This document shows, piece by piece, positions 7,098 through 13,818 of a stretch of 39,284 nt of DNA. Every line of letters starts with the position of its first letter. The stretch's first letter is position 1. Made by a program: the position numbers and the translations under genes. The stretch lies in the IMG/VR virus record IMGVR_UViG_3300046512_000366, positions 1-39,284 of that record. One strand, 5' to 3'. Under the pieces are notes generated by a model. It saw only the letters and a list, made by a program, of their open reading frames with translations. It made no database searches and was not told the origin of the DNA. The stretch comes from a virus.

Positions 7098-7294
7098 TGG
7101 GCCAGCCTGGCGTCGGTGATGCGCCTATGCGCACGCCGGGCAATCTCTAGTCGGGCCTGCCAGTCGCCCCCGGGACCCCCTGCGGCGATGATCTGCCGAA
7201 TGACCTCGATGTGGCCAGCCAACGCCACCGCCGTTTCGAACAGGTCATCGCCGGTGAGGGTCTGGAGCACTGCTGCGCGGGTCAAGGTGCTCAT
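7094..7294 (-). CDS. Small helical early-left protein
   Basis: A 66-residue helical protein (ETAVALAGHIEVIRQIIAAGG, WQARLEIARRAHRRI). Overlaps both neighbours by ATGA. No domain recognised. Confidence 0.6.
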   Translation of the reverse strand: MSTLTRAAVLQTLTGDDLFETAVALAGHIEVIRQIIAAGGPGGDWQARLEIARRAHRRITDARLAQ

Positions 7295-7512
7295 GGCGCG
7301 GTCTCCATGGCACCGGCCGGCACGTAGTCTGCGTTGGTCAGCGGGCAGGGAAGGGCGCGCAGCAGTGGCGCCAGCGGTTCCTCAACCAGGTCGAACTCGT
7401 TGGCCAGCGCCTGCAGGAAGTAGCCACTCCGGCCGGCCGCACTATTCGGGAAGCACGCGCGCGCATCGGCGGCGCATTTCTCCAGCACCTTCAACATGTT
7501 CTTCGCGTTCAT
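7291..7512 (-). CDS. Small helical early-left protein
   Basis: A 73-residue protein starting MNAKNMLKVLEKC, with two helices and a proline-rich C terminus (EEPLAPLLRALPCP). Overlaps both neighbours by ATGA. No function recognised. Confidence 0.6.
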   Translation of the reverse strand: MNAKNMLKVLEKCAADARACFPNSAAGRSGYFLQALANEFDLVEEPLAPLLRALPCPLTNADYVPAGAMETAP

Positions 7513-7961
7513 GCGGCACCAATGACAGAGAGGAGTTCACGAATCGCGGTGACGGTAGCCGAAGAGACCGTCCCCGTCCGCTCGAAGTCGAGGTCGGCCT
7601 GGCGGCAAACGACGACGAGTTCTTCGGCATGAGCCATGCGCGCGGCTACGGTCTTCAGGCGAGACACAGGAACACCGCTCCACGTGTCGGGCGCGGTGGT
7701 GCGGCCGATGAAATGACCGCCAGCGTCGTAAATTGAATAGCAGCCAGTCGAGCACAACCGAATACGCATACCGCTTTCGCGTTGGCGCGTGGTGAGAAAA
7801 TCGTAATGGGCTTGCAGCTGGTCGACGTGCTGCTGCGCGGTTTGCACTTTCAGCGGATCGACTACCAAGGACCTGCGCCCTGACGCAAAGACAGGCGGCA
7901 GGTCTGCAGCGTTGGGGCAGACGATGTTCCGTTCGGGAGCTGCTGCTGCAAATTTGGACAT
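7509..7961 (-). CDS. First gene of the early-left operon, unknown
   Basis: The 150-residue protein (start MSKFAAAAPERN) has a central helical segment (VQTAQQHVDQLQAHYDFL) followed by a strand-rich part with two cysteines (RIRLCSTGCYSIYDAGG). I chose the ATG at 7961 because GGAG lies 7 nt upstream; another ATG 12 bp earlier lacks this. It is the first gene after the early-left promoter, with a leader of roughly 30 nt. Function unknown. Promoter-proximal genes of early-left operons often encode anti-defence or host-takeover proteins. Confidence 0.65.
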   Translation of the reverse strand: MSKFAAAAPERNIVCPNAADLPPVFASGRRSLVVDPLKVQTAQQHVDQLQAHYDFLTTRQRESGMRIRLCSTGCYSIYDAGGHFIGRTTAPDTWSGVPVSRLKTVAARMAHAEELVVVCRQADLDFERTGTVSSATVTAIRELLSVIGAA

Positions 7962-7999
7962 GCCGTTCTCCATCGTTGAGGTATTGCTGCGATGAAGAA

Positions 8000-8028
8000 A
8001 TTATTACATACGTATTTAGATAAGACAA
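8000..8028 (-). promoter_or_regulatory. Early-left promoter (PL-like)
   Basis: On the minus strand the -35 TTGTCT (8028-8023) is followed after 17 bp by the -10 AATAAT (8005-8000), which is preceded by TG, so it is an extended -10. The predicted start is about 7993. The design matches the cro promoter at 9507-9535, and two operators overlap it in the same relative positions. Confidence 0.7.
8003..8016. promoter_or_regulatory. Repressor operator, left 1
   Basis: ATTACATACGTATT: 5-bp arms around a 4-bp centre with one arm mismatch. It covers the -10 of the early-left promoter. Its centre (8009.5) is exactly 24 bp from the second left operator. Confidence 0.7.
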
Positions 8029-8040
8029 TACAAATGTAAT
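8027..8040. promoter_or_regulatory. Repressor operator, left 2
   Basis: AATACAAATGTAAT: the same consensus as the other four operators (AWTAC, 4 bp, GTAWT). It overlaps the upstream edge of the -35 of the early-left promoter. Centre at 8033.5. Confidence 0.7.
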
Positions 8041-8067
8041 TAAAAATTTGTGTTTTAGTAGTTTTGG

Positions 8068-8352
8068 CTAAAAGGGTAGGGCGTACGCTGTATCGCAGGA
8101 TCGTACAGACGTACGCCAATCTATCGTCCGCGAGTCAATGTGTCTCAGCAGGCTCGTCAGGTCGAAGGTAGCATATGATCTTGAAAACCCGCCTACCCTG
8201 GGTGAGAGGAGAAGTATGGGTAAAGTGGGATATATCAATTCGGCTTGCCGAAGCACATGATCTCCGGCAGTCCCGTAGGTATACTCCGGGCTGACCAAGA
8301 CTGCTGCGAGCCTCAGTCGACCGACCACGATAACGGCGTGGGGGAAATTCAC
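8068..8352 (-). CDS. Conserved unknown protein in the lysogeny block
   Basis: The 94-residue protein starts at GTG, 4 bp after the zinc-ribbon gene stop. It contains an ordered pattern, VSPEYTYGTAGDHVLRQAE, then YPTLPILLLSPRVGGFSRSY and FDLTSLLRHID. I recall similar short proteins in prophages and genomic islands of Burkholderiales, without a known function. It looks like a small alpha/beta fold. It lies in the cI direction, between the repressor and the early-left operators, so it is probably expressed in lysogens and is a candidate lysogenic-conversion gene. Confidence 0.6.
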   Translation of the reverse strand: MNFPHAVIVVGRLRLAAVLVSPEYTYGTAGDHVLRQAELIYPTLPILLLSPRVGGFSRSYATFDLTSLLRHIDSRTIDWRTSVRSCDTAYALPF

Positions 8353-8355
8353 AGC

Positions 8356-8676
8356 CTATGGCTTGTGCCCGTATTTCTCGACAAAATTTCGCTTCATCAG
8401 CTCGCATGCACCTGCGATGAATTGAGCCCCACCTGCGCTGTTGGATTTCTTGGCCTGTTCATCCCAGCAAAGTGAAATTGCATCCCTATCCGTTGATTTT
8501 GCTTTTGCTTCCGGCGTGTTGGCGACGGTCGCCCCGAACGCCAGGAATGCTACAGGTATTGCCAGGACCACCCAGAGCCACACGTAGGATCTAGGTCGTT
8601 TGGCGCCACAGTTGGGACAGGCTGCAGCCTTGGTGCTCATCTCTTTGCTGCATTCGGAACATTTGATCATCGCCAT
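8356..8676 (-). CDS. Zinc-ribbon membrane protein
   Basis: The protein (about 106 residues) starts with a zinc ribbon, KCSECSKEMSTKAAACPNCG, with two CxxC knuckles. This is followed by a basic linker and one membrane helix (YVWLWVVLAIPVAFLAFGATV). The C-terminal domain of about 60 residues is probably periplasmic and contains two cysteines (SLCWDEQAKK and GACELMKRNF). The start is uncertain: ATG at 8676 or 8670, neither with a clear ribosome-binding site. It lies downstream of cI in the same direction and has its own promoter-like sequence. Membrane proteins in this position often exclude superinfecting phages, which is inference here. Confidence 0.75.
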   Translation of the reverse strand: MAMIKCSECSKEMSTKAAACPNCGAKRPRSYVWLWVVLAIPVAFLAFGATVANTPEAKAKSTDRDAISLCWDEQAKKSNSAGGAQFIAGACELMKRNFVEKYGHKP

Positions 8677-8705
8677 GAGAGTGTCAACTAATATTGAGAG
8701 CACTC

Positions 8706-8711
8706 ATTATA
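8706..8711 (-). promoter_or_regulatory. Candidate -10 box for the zinc-ribbon gene
   Basis: A perfect TATAAT on the minus strand (8711-8706) in the 77-bp gap between cI and the zinc-ribbon gene. The best -35 at 16-17 bp is poor (TTCTAA-like). It would start transcription near 8699, giving a leader of about 23 nt. It may let the conversion genes be expressed independently of cI. Confidence 0.35.
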
Positions 8712-8753
8712 GGCAAACATTGCAATTTAGAATCTATCGAAAGGTCACTTGTC

Positions 8754-9470
8754 TCAAATTACATCGGACTCTTTTTTCACTACTCTTCCGATGACCAAGC
8801 ATTCCCCGCTCCGGCAACTTTTCCGGTGATACTTGCGCTGATCCGGGTTGTCGGAGCATAGCCACCATTGCCCCATGTCCCTCGTTAGCCTCTTAACGAC
8901 AGCTTCGCCCTCATAGTTCACGGCGAACACCCCGCCATCGGCCATGCTCGTGTCGGCGATGTTAATAATGACTAAGTCACCGTGGTATAAGCTAGGTTCC
9001 ATACTCTCGCCTTTGATAGTCAGCGCAATCAAATTTACCGGCGAGTAGCCATTTCTATCAACCCAGTTTTTTTGGACGGACAGTCTACTTCCATCATAAA
9101 TATCGGGAACGGTCTGAAAGCCAGTGAGGCCCGCTGAAAGACGCAGCTGGACCTTTGGTATTTGATAAAAATCTGGATCGCCATCTTCTACTATCGTTAC
9201 CCGCATTGCGTCTGCGAGAACAGGAGTCGCTCCCCAGGTCGTTGGAAATGGATCGCCTTTTCCCTCAGCCAGCCAAACAGGGTCCACCTCTACGGCCTTT
9301 GCGATGCTCGTTATGCTCCTTGACGTGCTTGTTCGCCCAGTTTCAAGATGCCCAATCGCACCCTGGGACACGCCAGCCTTAGCTGCTAGGTCTGCTTGGG
9401 TGAATTCATGGCCGTCCCGTATGGATTTTTGAGCGCGCGCCCAGATTAGCCGGTCTGCAAGTGTCTTCAT
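8754..9470 (-). CDS. cI: CI-like S24 phage repressor
   Basis: The 238-residue protein is the lysogeny repressor. Residues about 22-66 form an XRE-type helix-turn-helix (TQADLAAKAGVSQGAIGHLE). The C-terminal half is a LexA/S24 autopeptidase with a likely self-cleavage bond Ala113-Gly114 in RLSAGLTG, the nucleophile Ser156 in KGESMEP and the general base Lys193 in VVKRL. All are intact, so RecA-stimulated self-cleavage and SOS induction are expected. The start codon directly abuts operator O1, leaving no room for a ribosome-binding site, so the message is probably leaderless as for lambda cI. Transcribed divergently from the Cro-like gene. Confidence 0.95.
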   Translation of the reverse strand: MKTLADRLIWARAQKSIRDGHEFTQADLAAKAGVSQGAIGHLETGRTSTSRSITSIAKAVEVDPVWLAEGKGDPFPTTWGATPVLADAMRVTIVEDGDPDFYQIPKVQLRLSAGLTGFQTVPDIYDGSRLSVQKNWVDRNGYSPVNLIALTIKGESMEPSLYHGDLVIINIADTSMADGGVFAVNYEGEAVVKRLTRDMGQWWLCSDNPDQRKYHRKSCRSGECLVIGRVVKKESDVI

Positions 9471-9484
9471 ATTACGATTGTAAT
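9471..9484. promoter_or_regulatory. Repressor operator, right 1 (next to cI) and cI -10
   Basis: ATTACGATTGTAAT has perfect 5-bp arms. It overlaps the presumed cI -10 on the minus strand, TACAAT (9482-9477), whose predicted start site is the A of the cI ATG (9470). No good -35 is visible at 16-18 bp, so the promoter may need activation, as lambda PRM does. Confidence 0.7.
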
Positions 9485-9494
9485 AAAAATGTTA

Positions 9495-9508
9495 AATACA
9501 AAGGTATT
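9495..9508. promoter_or_regulatory. Repressor operator, right 2 (central)
   Basis: AATACAAAGGTATT has perfect 5-bp arms (AATAC/GTATT). It is centred 24 bp from each flanking operator. It overlaps the first two bases of the cro -35 on one side and the -35 region of cI on the other, so it is placed to repress cro and possibly contact polymerase at cI. Confidence 0.7.
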
Positions 9509-9535
9509 GTGTAAGCAAAATACATATGTAATAAT
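9507..9535 (+). promoter_or_regulatory. Early-right (cro) promoter
   Basis: TTGTGT (9507-9512), a 17-bp spacer, and AATAAT (9530-9535) preceded by TG form an extended -10 promoter. With six bases of discriminator, the start would be the A of the cro ATG at 9542. The same layout recurs at the early-left promoter. Confidence 0.7.
9519..9532. promoter_or_regulatory. Repressor operator, right 3 (next to cro)
   Basis: AATACATATGTAAT, one arm mismatch. It covers the spacer and part of the -10 of the cro promoter. Its centre (9525.5) is exactly 24 bp from the central operator. Confidence 0.7.
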
Positions 9536-9541
9536 CGGCTT

Positions 9542-9754
9542 ATGGACACTCAAAAAATCACCAACGAGTTGCTGGCAACTGGGATAACGCAGCAGCAGCT
9601 CGCTGACCGAATTCCCTGTAGCCAATCGACGATAAATGCCTTCGCAAAAGGCAATCGTGGCAGTCGTCCTACTTTCTCCATAGGGCTGCGGCTGCTTAAG
9701 CTGCATGAAGAATTATGCGTTGCACCCGTATCTGACTCGACACGCAGCGGATAG
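9542..9754 (+). CDS. Cro-like helix-turn-helix regulator
   Basis: The 70-residue protein is a single XRE-type DNA-binding domain: TNELLATGITQQQLAD, then a recognition-helix region CSQSTINAFAKGN (about 26-38). Position and divergent orientation opposite cI make it the Cro equivalent, expected to bind the three shared operators and favour lytic growth. No ribosome-binding site precedes the ATG and the predicted transcript starts at it, so it is probably leaderless. It is followed by a strong intrinsic terminator. Confidence 0.8.
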   Translation: MDTQKITNELLATGITQQQLADRIPCSQSTINAFAKGNRGSRPTFSIGLRLLKLHEELCVAPVSDSTRSG

Positions 9755-9780
9755 GACCGATCAAAATTGACGCGAGTTTT

Positions 9781-9808
9781 GCCGGCCAGCGCGCGCCGGC
9801 TCTTTTTT
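9781..9808 (+). terminator. Intrinsic terminator after cro
   Basis: A GCCGGC stem (9781-9786 with 9795-9800) is followed by TCTTTTTT. Placed between the Cro-like and CII-like genes, it parallels lambda tR1. Read-through, or a second promoter, would be needed to reach the downstream genes. No N-like antiterminator was recognised. Confidence 0.8.
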
Positions 9809-9915
9809 GCCCCAAAAGTTGCAAATTGGAAATTGATTAATTTAGGAATGGTTTTCATAGCGTAAGTTTGCAACAAAACATTGACATTCACATCATTCTT
9901 TCTAGGGCTTTCCGT
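9809..9915. other. Leader region of the CII-like gene with an inverted repeat
   Basis: The gap holds an 8-bp inverted repeat, GTTGCAAA (9818-9825) and TTTGCAAC (9867-9874), and a TTGACA hexamer at 9881-9886 without a recognisable -10 at normal spacing. It may be an activator-dependent promoter or a regulator-binding site. I see nothing stronger. Confidence 0.35.
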
Positions 9916-10359
9916 ATGAACACACATGACGCATTTCACGACACCGTACACGGATCGCCAGGCGGCTGCGAGGCCCTTGCAGTTCGCCTCGGTATGTCGG
10001 CGGCTGTCCTGCGGAACAAGGCGAATCCGAACGCGGTTGCGAACATCGTCGGCCTGCGCGACGTCGAGCGCGTCATGGCGCTGACCGGGAACTTCGGCGT
10101 TCTGCACGCGCTGGCCAGCAACCACGGTCACGTCGCGATCAAGGTCGAGAATGACGCCGAGCCGTCCGATTTGGCTGTGCTGGAAATGGCGGCGAAGGCG
10201 TGGGCCGCCAGCGGCGACGTTGGCCGCGAGGTCTATGCCGCGCTGGCCGACGGTGTGATCGAGTCGCACGAAGTGGAGAAGGTCAGGGCGGCGGCTTACC
10301 GCGTCACCCAGACGATGAGCGCGCTGGTGTCGCGCCTTGATGGCATGGCGCAGAAGTGA
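9916..10359 (+). CDS. Phage CII-family regulator
   Basis: The 147-residue protein starts MNTHDAFHDTVHG and follows the phage regulatory CII family pattern: GGCEALAVRLGMSAAVLRNKANP (helix-turn-helix, about 17-39), then VERVMALTGNFGVLHALA and a C-terminal helical domain (EMAAKAWAASGD). In such phages it is a transcription activator for lysogeny or delayed-early genes. I used the ATG at 9916, which has AGGG about 9 nt upstream. The frame remains open 48 bp further upstream, but that start is in the leader region. Confidence 0.8.
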   Translation: MNTHDAFHDTVHGSPGGCEALAVRLGMSAAVLRNKANPNAVANIVGLRDVERVMALTGNFGVLHALASNHGHVAIKVENDAEPSDLAVLEMAAKAWAASGDVGREVYAALADGVIESHEVEKVRAAAYRVTQTMSALVSRLDGMAQK

Positions 10360-10370
10360 GGGAGTTCAGT

Positions 10371-10463
10371 ATGCGTGCGAATCGTAAAAAACGGGTGGCG
10401 TGGCTTGTCCATGTTGCTGGCAAAAGCGCTTACCGCGCCCGCCAGCCTGCGTCTGACATCGAA
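10371..10463 (+). pseudogene. Possible truncated rightward gene with a good ribosome-binding site
   Basis: An ATG preceded by GAGGGAG (6 nt spacing) opens a reading frame just after the CII stop (MRANRKKRVAWLVHVAGKSA start). The frame continues to 10697, but everything beyond 10463 is antisense to the well-formed leftward gene. This suggests a rightward early gene whose 3' part was replaced. It could instead be an intact 108-residue gene overlapping the leftward one. Confidence 0.35.
10416..10446. terminator. Imperfect hairpin at the 3' end of the leftward gene
   Basis: GCTGGC (10416-10421) pairs with GCCAGC (10441-10446), with additional inner AGCGC/GCGC pairing. It lies 18 bp beyond the leftward gene stop. 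There is no clear U-run, so termination is uncertain. Confidence 0.3.
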
Positions 10464-10766
10464 TTACACCTTCATAAGAACTCGGTAGGCCTCGGCGCTG
10501 GCAAATGCCATTCGACCTGCGGCATCGATAGCGTGTCCATTGACGGTGCACCATTCCGGAAAAGATTCCGGATCGATGTAGGCCTTGACGACAGCCTTAC
10601 CCTCCCGCGTGAGTTTCTTCCGGCCCTGCTCAGCTTGAGCTTGCCATCGGAGGAAAGTGCCGGGCAGCTTGTCACCATCCACAAACATGGCTTTTAGTCG
10701 GTCGTAGTCTTTTTCGTGATACCAGGCCATCCCGATCCCTACTATTTGACCCAAGCGCTCGTCCAT
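10464..10766 (-). CDS. Uncharacterised leftward gene in the early-right region
   Basis: The 100-residue protein (start MDERLGQIVGIGMAWYHEKDYDR) has the ordered pattern WYHEKDYDRLKAMFVDGDKLP, then DPESFPEWCTVNG and a C-terminal AGRMAFASAEAYR. I recall similar proteins in many proteobacterial genomes, where they are annotated as hypothetical. The ATG at 10766 has GGAA 7 nt upstream; two further in-frame ATGs lie upstream. It is opposite to all its neighbours, as expected for a separately expressed cargo gene (moron). Confidence 0.7.
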   Translation of the reverse strand: MDERLGQIVGIGMAWYHEKDYDRLKAMFVDGDKLPGTFLRWQAQAEQGRKKLTREGKAVVKAYIDPESFPEWCTVNGHAIDAAGRMAFASAEAYRVLMKV

Positions 10767-10813
10767 TTGCATTTTCCAATAATTGAAAACTAGATAATAA
10801 CCTAGGAGCAATG

Positions 10814-11068
10814 ATGTCTTCCCAAATCCCCCAGACCCCTGCCGGCGTGAACGCGCTGCTCGACATTCTGATCGCGCGCGGCCAGCTGAAGAATGATGCG
10901 GCGCTGTCGCGTCTGCTGGAGGTGGCTCCGCCAGTCATCAGTAAGATGCGTCACGGCCGCCTGCCGCTGGGCGCTTTGCTGCTGCTGAAGATCCATGAGC
11001 TGCTCGACATGCCGATCCGTGACATCAAGGCGCTGCTGGTGCCGGCACAGGACGCTGCAGCAGCATGA
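10814..11068 (+). CDS. Small HTH protein before the primase-helicase
   Basis: The 84-residue protein contains a helix-turn-helix (NDAALSRLLEVAPPVISKMRHG, shown here without claiming exact borders; about residues 26-47) and a C-terminal helix pair (LLLKIHELLDMPIRDI). The ATG at 10814 has AGGAG 5 nt upstream; the preceding ATG is only 2 nt from it. It overlaps the primase start by ATGA, so it may regulate replication genes. Confidence 0.7.
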   Translation: MSSQIPQTPAGVNALLDILIARGQLKNDAALSRLLEVAPPVISKMRHGRLPLGALLLLKIHELLDMPIRDIKALLVPAQDAAAA

Positions 11069-13818
11069 CGCTCGACGATGTAGTCAGGGAGATGCTGGGA
11101 TGGGGCCTTCCTTCGCTTCCCAACGGCGTGCCGATCCTGAACGGCAAGATACATCGCTTTGGCAAGGGCAAGAAGGCCTGGTACCGCCTGCGCGAGGTTC
11201 TGCTGGATTCCGGCAAGACCGTTATCACTGGCTCCTTTGGTCAGTGGCAAGGGCGTGATCCCGGTACCGTGCCGGTCACCGTCGACTGGAGCGGGGTGAC
11301 CGATGCCGAGCGCGCCGACTTGGAGCGCCGCCAGGCTGAGGCTGAAAGGCAGGAAGTGGAACGGCGCCAGCGCGCTGCCGAGCTTGCTGCCGGGCGCGCG
11401 CGCCAGCAGTGGGGTTCAGCCACCGGCATCGACCAGGCGCTGGACGTGCCGTACCTCAAGCGGAAACGCATTGGTGGTGAGCACGCACGCGTGACTGGCG
11501 CCGGCGTGCTGTTGGTGCCGGCGCGGAAGTACCGCGCTGGCCAGCGGCCGGAATTGGTCAGCGTGCAGAAGATCGAACCCGATGGTGAGAAGCGCTTCAA
11601 CCTCGGCGCCGATATGATCGGGGCGGCCTGCCTGCTGGGCGCCATCGATGCCCAGACGCGAGTGATCGGCATAGCCGAGGGCTATGCTACCGGCCAGTCG
11701 GCACGCATGGCCACTGGCGATGCTCTGCCTGTCATGGTCGGCTTCAATGCCGGAAACCTGGTTGCTGTGGCGCGTCAGCTGCGTGCGGACTTCCCTGAAG
11801 CAATTCTTCTTTTTCTTGCTGACGACGACTGGCAGACTGAGCAGCGCTTCGCCCGTGATCTGCTGGACCAGTTTGAGGTGGATGGACTGCCGCCCATCAA
11901 TGGCGCTGACCACGTTGTGCTGAGCAAGGGAGACGACCGCGTCACCATTCGCGCCTGGCACCGTACTGACCCGACTGGCACGCCGTACATTGAGGCGGAC
12001 GTACGTGCAGGCCGGCGCGTGCGTCTGTGGAAGTTCGAGAACGCCGGCATCGCCTCGGCCCGCGCTGCGGCGCGCGAGGTAGGTAACGCCGAGGTGGTGT
12101 ATCCGGTATTCGCCCATCGTGGACAGAACAAGTGGACCGATTTTAACGACTTGCACGTCGAGCAGTCGCTGGACGACGTCAGTGCGCAGCTGGGCGGCGT
12201 GCTGGAGCGGCTGCTGGCCGGCGAGGTGCTGCCATTTGTGGCCGCCGACCCTTCGCCCGCGCCCTCATCGGAAGCGGCGCCGGCAGCGGCGGAATCAATC
12301 TCCCCGGCCCCCTCTGGTTTGACTGCGCCGGCAGTGATGAGCGGTGTGTTCTCGCTGGCGTGGGCGTTGTCGCATTGCGCCTTGGTGCAGGGTTCGACCG
12401 ACGTGTGGGACTCACTGAACAAGCTGCGCATGAAGCGCGCCGCATTCGTCGACATGGTCGGCAAGGAAGCGGCCAAGGCGTGGTCCGGCCACGGCGAGCG
12501 ACGCTCGATCAGCCCGCGCAATTTGCCGCGTACGATCCGTGGCGTCGCAGTTGAGGACGGGGGGGCGGGGGAAGACCAGATCGTCATGATGTTGGACCGG
12601 TACACGCTGCTGTACGGGACCAAGACGGTTTGGGATAGCTACAACCGCTCGATCCTCGGCTACGACGCCATGACGTTGGCGCGCGGCGTCGACTTGGCGT
12701 CGCGCTGGTTGAGTCATGGCCTGCGCCGTGAGGTCGATCTGGACAAGCTGGTGTTCGATCCTACCCAGCGGGTGGATCTTAATACGCACATCAACATGTT
12801 CCAGGGCTTCCCGCTGACGCCGAAGAAAAATGACGCTTACGTGGAACTGGTGCTGAGCCTGCTCTACAACTTGTGCGCGCACGAGACGAACGCCGACGAC
12901 GTCTTCAAGTGGGTGCTCAGCTGGCTCGCGTACCCGCTGCAGCACCCGGGCGCCAAGATGCAAACTGCACTGCTTTTCTTCGGCGAGAAACAGGGTACTG
13001 GCAAGTCCCTGTTCTTCGAGGGGATTATGAAGCCCATCTACGGCTCAGCCGGCGCCACCGGCGGGCAGCACCAGCTGGAAGCGACGTACACGATGTGGCG
13101 TTCGCAAAAGCTGTACGTGGTGTTTGAGGAAATCCTCTCGCGCCAGGACAAGTACAGCCACTTTGGCGTCATCAAGCACATGATCACCGGCCGCGATTCG
13201 TCGATCTCGCAGAAGTTCAAGGATGACCGGACCGAGGCCAACCACTTGAACTGCGTGATGCTGTCGAACGAGTTCCAGGCGGTGCCAATCGAGCCGGAGG
13301 ACCGCCGATTCCTCGTGGCCGAGGCGCGTGTGCACCCGGGCGACGAGTTGCTGGAGAAGATCAAGGCGCTGCTCGACAACGGGCTGATCGAGGCCTTCTA
13401 TGCATTCCTGCTGGAGTACGACGTCGGCGATTTCAACCCGCACACCAAGCCGCTGATGACGCCGTCGAAAGAGCGCGTGATCAACTTTGGCCGGCCCGAC
13501 TGGGAGGCATTCTACTTGTCCTGGGCTGCGGGCGACTTGGCGGTGCCGTACTGTTGCTGCCTGTCCGAAGACCTGTACGTCGTCTACACGCGCTACTGCA
13601 ATCGTTTTGGATTCCGGTCCATATCGCTGACCAAGTTCGCGGAGCTGATCGCGCAGCGCATACCCAAGAGCCGCCAATGGGTGCAGCTGGGAACACGGAA
13701 GAAACAATTGCTGACCGTATTCCACGTCGACAGTGATAGCACAGACACATTGCAAAAGCAGGTGGAGACTTTCCGCAACCTCGCAGATATCCGGGAGGCG
13801 AACCGTGATCGCGCCTAA
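11065..13818 (+). CDS. Primase-helicase (Toprim plus DUF5906 SF3-type helicase)
   Basis: The 917-residue replication protein has an N-terminal segment with an alanine/arginine-rich coiled helix (about 80-115). A Toprim domain follows, with the catalytic glutamate in IAEGYATGQS (Glu205) and the acidic cluster LADDD (253-255), then an Ala/Pro linker (about 390-420). The C-terminal superfamily-3-like helicase of the DUF5906 type has Walker A GEKQGTGKS (640-648), Walker B-like YVVFEEI and sensor LSNEFQAVPIEPEDRRF. Such fused proteins prime and unwind at the phage origin, as P4 alpha does. The direct-repeat cluster immediately downstream is a candidate origin. Its start overlaps the HTH gene by ATGA. 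Confidence 0.9.
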   Translation: MTLDDVVREMLGWGLPSLPNGVPILNGKIHRFGKGKKAWYRLREVLLDSGKTVITGSFGQWQGRDPGTVPVTVDWSGVTDAERADLERRQAEAERQEVERRQRAAELAAGRARQQWGSATGIDQALDVPYLKRKRIGGEHARVTGAGVLLVPARKYRAGQRPELVSVQKIEPDGEKRFNLGADMIGAACLLGAIDAQTRVIGIAEGYATGQSARMATGDALPVMVGFNAGNLVAVARQLRADFPEAILLFLADDDWQTEQRFARDLLDQFEVDGLPPINGADHVVLSKGDDRVTIRAWHRTDPTGTPYIEADVRAGRRVRLWKFENAGIASARAAAREVGNAEVVYPVFAHRGQNKWTDFNDLHVEQSLDDVSAQLGGVLERLLAGEVLPFVAADPSPAPSSEAAPAAAESISPAPSGLTAPAVMSGVFSLAWALSHCALVQGSTDVWDSLNKLRMKRAAFVDMVGKEAAKAWSGHGERRSISPRNLPRTIRGVAVEDGGAGEDQIVMMLDRYTLLYGTKTVWDSYNRSILGYDAMTLARGVDLASRWLSHGLRREVDLDKLVFDPTQRVDLNTHINMFQGFPLTPKKNDAYVELVLSLLYNLCAHETNADDVFKWVLSWLAYPLQHPGAKMQTALLFFGEKQGTGKSLFFEGIMKPIYGSAGATGGQHQLEATYTMWRSQKLYVVFEEILSRQDKYSHFGVIKHMITGRDSSISQKFKDDRTEANHLNCVMLSNEFQAVPIEPEDRRFLVAEARVHPGDELLEKIKALLDNGLIEAFYAFLLEYDVGDFNPHTKPLMTPSKERVINFGRPDWEAFYLSWAAGDLAVPYCCCLSEDLYVVYTRYCNRFGFRSISLTKFAELIAQRIPKSRQWVQLGTRKKQLLTVFHVDSDSTDTLQKQVETFRNLADIREANRDRA

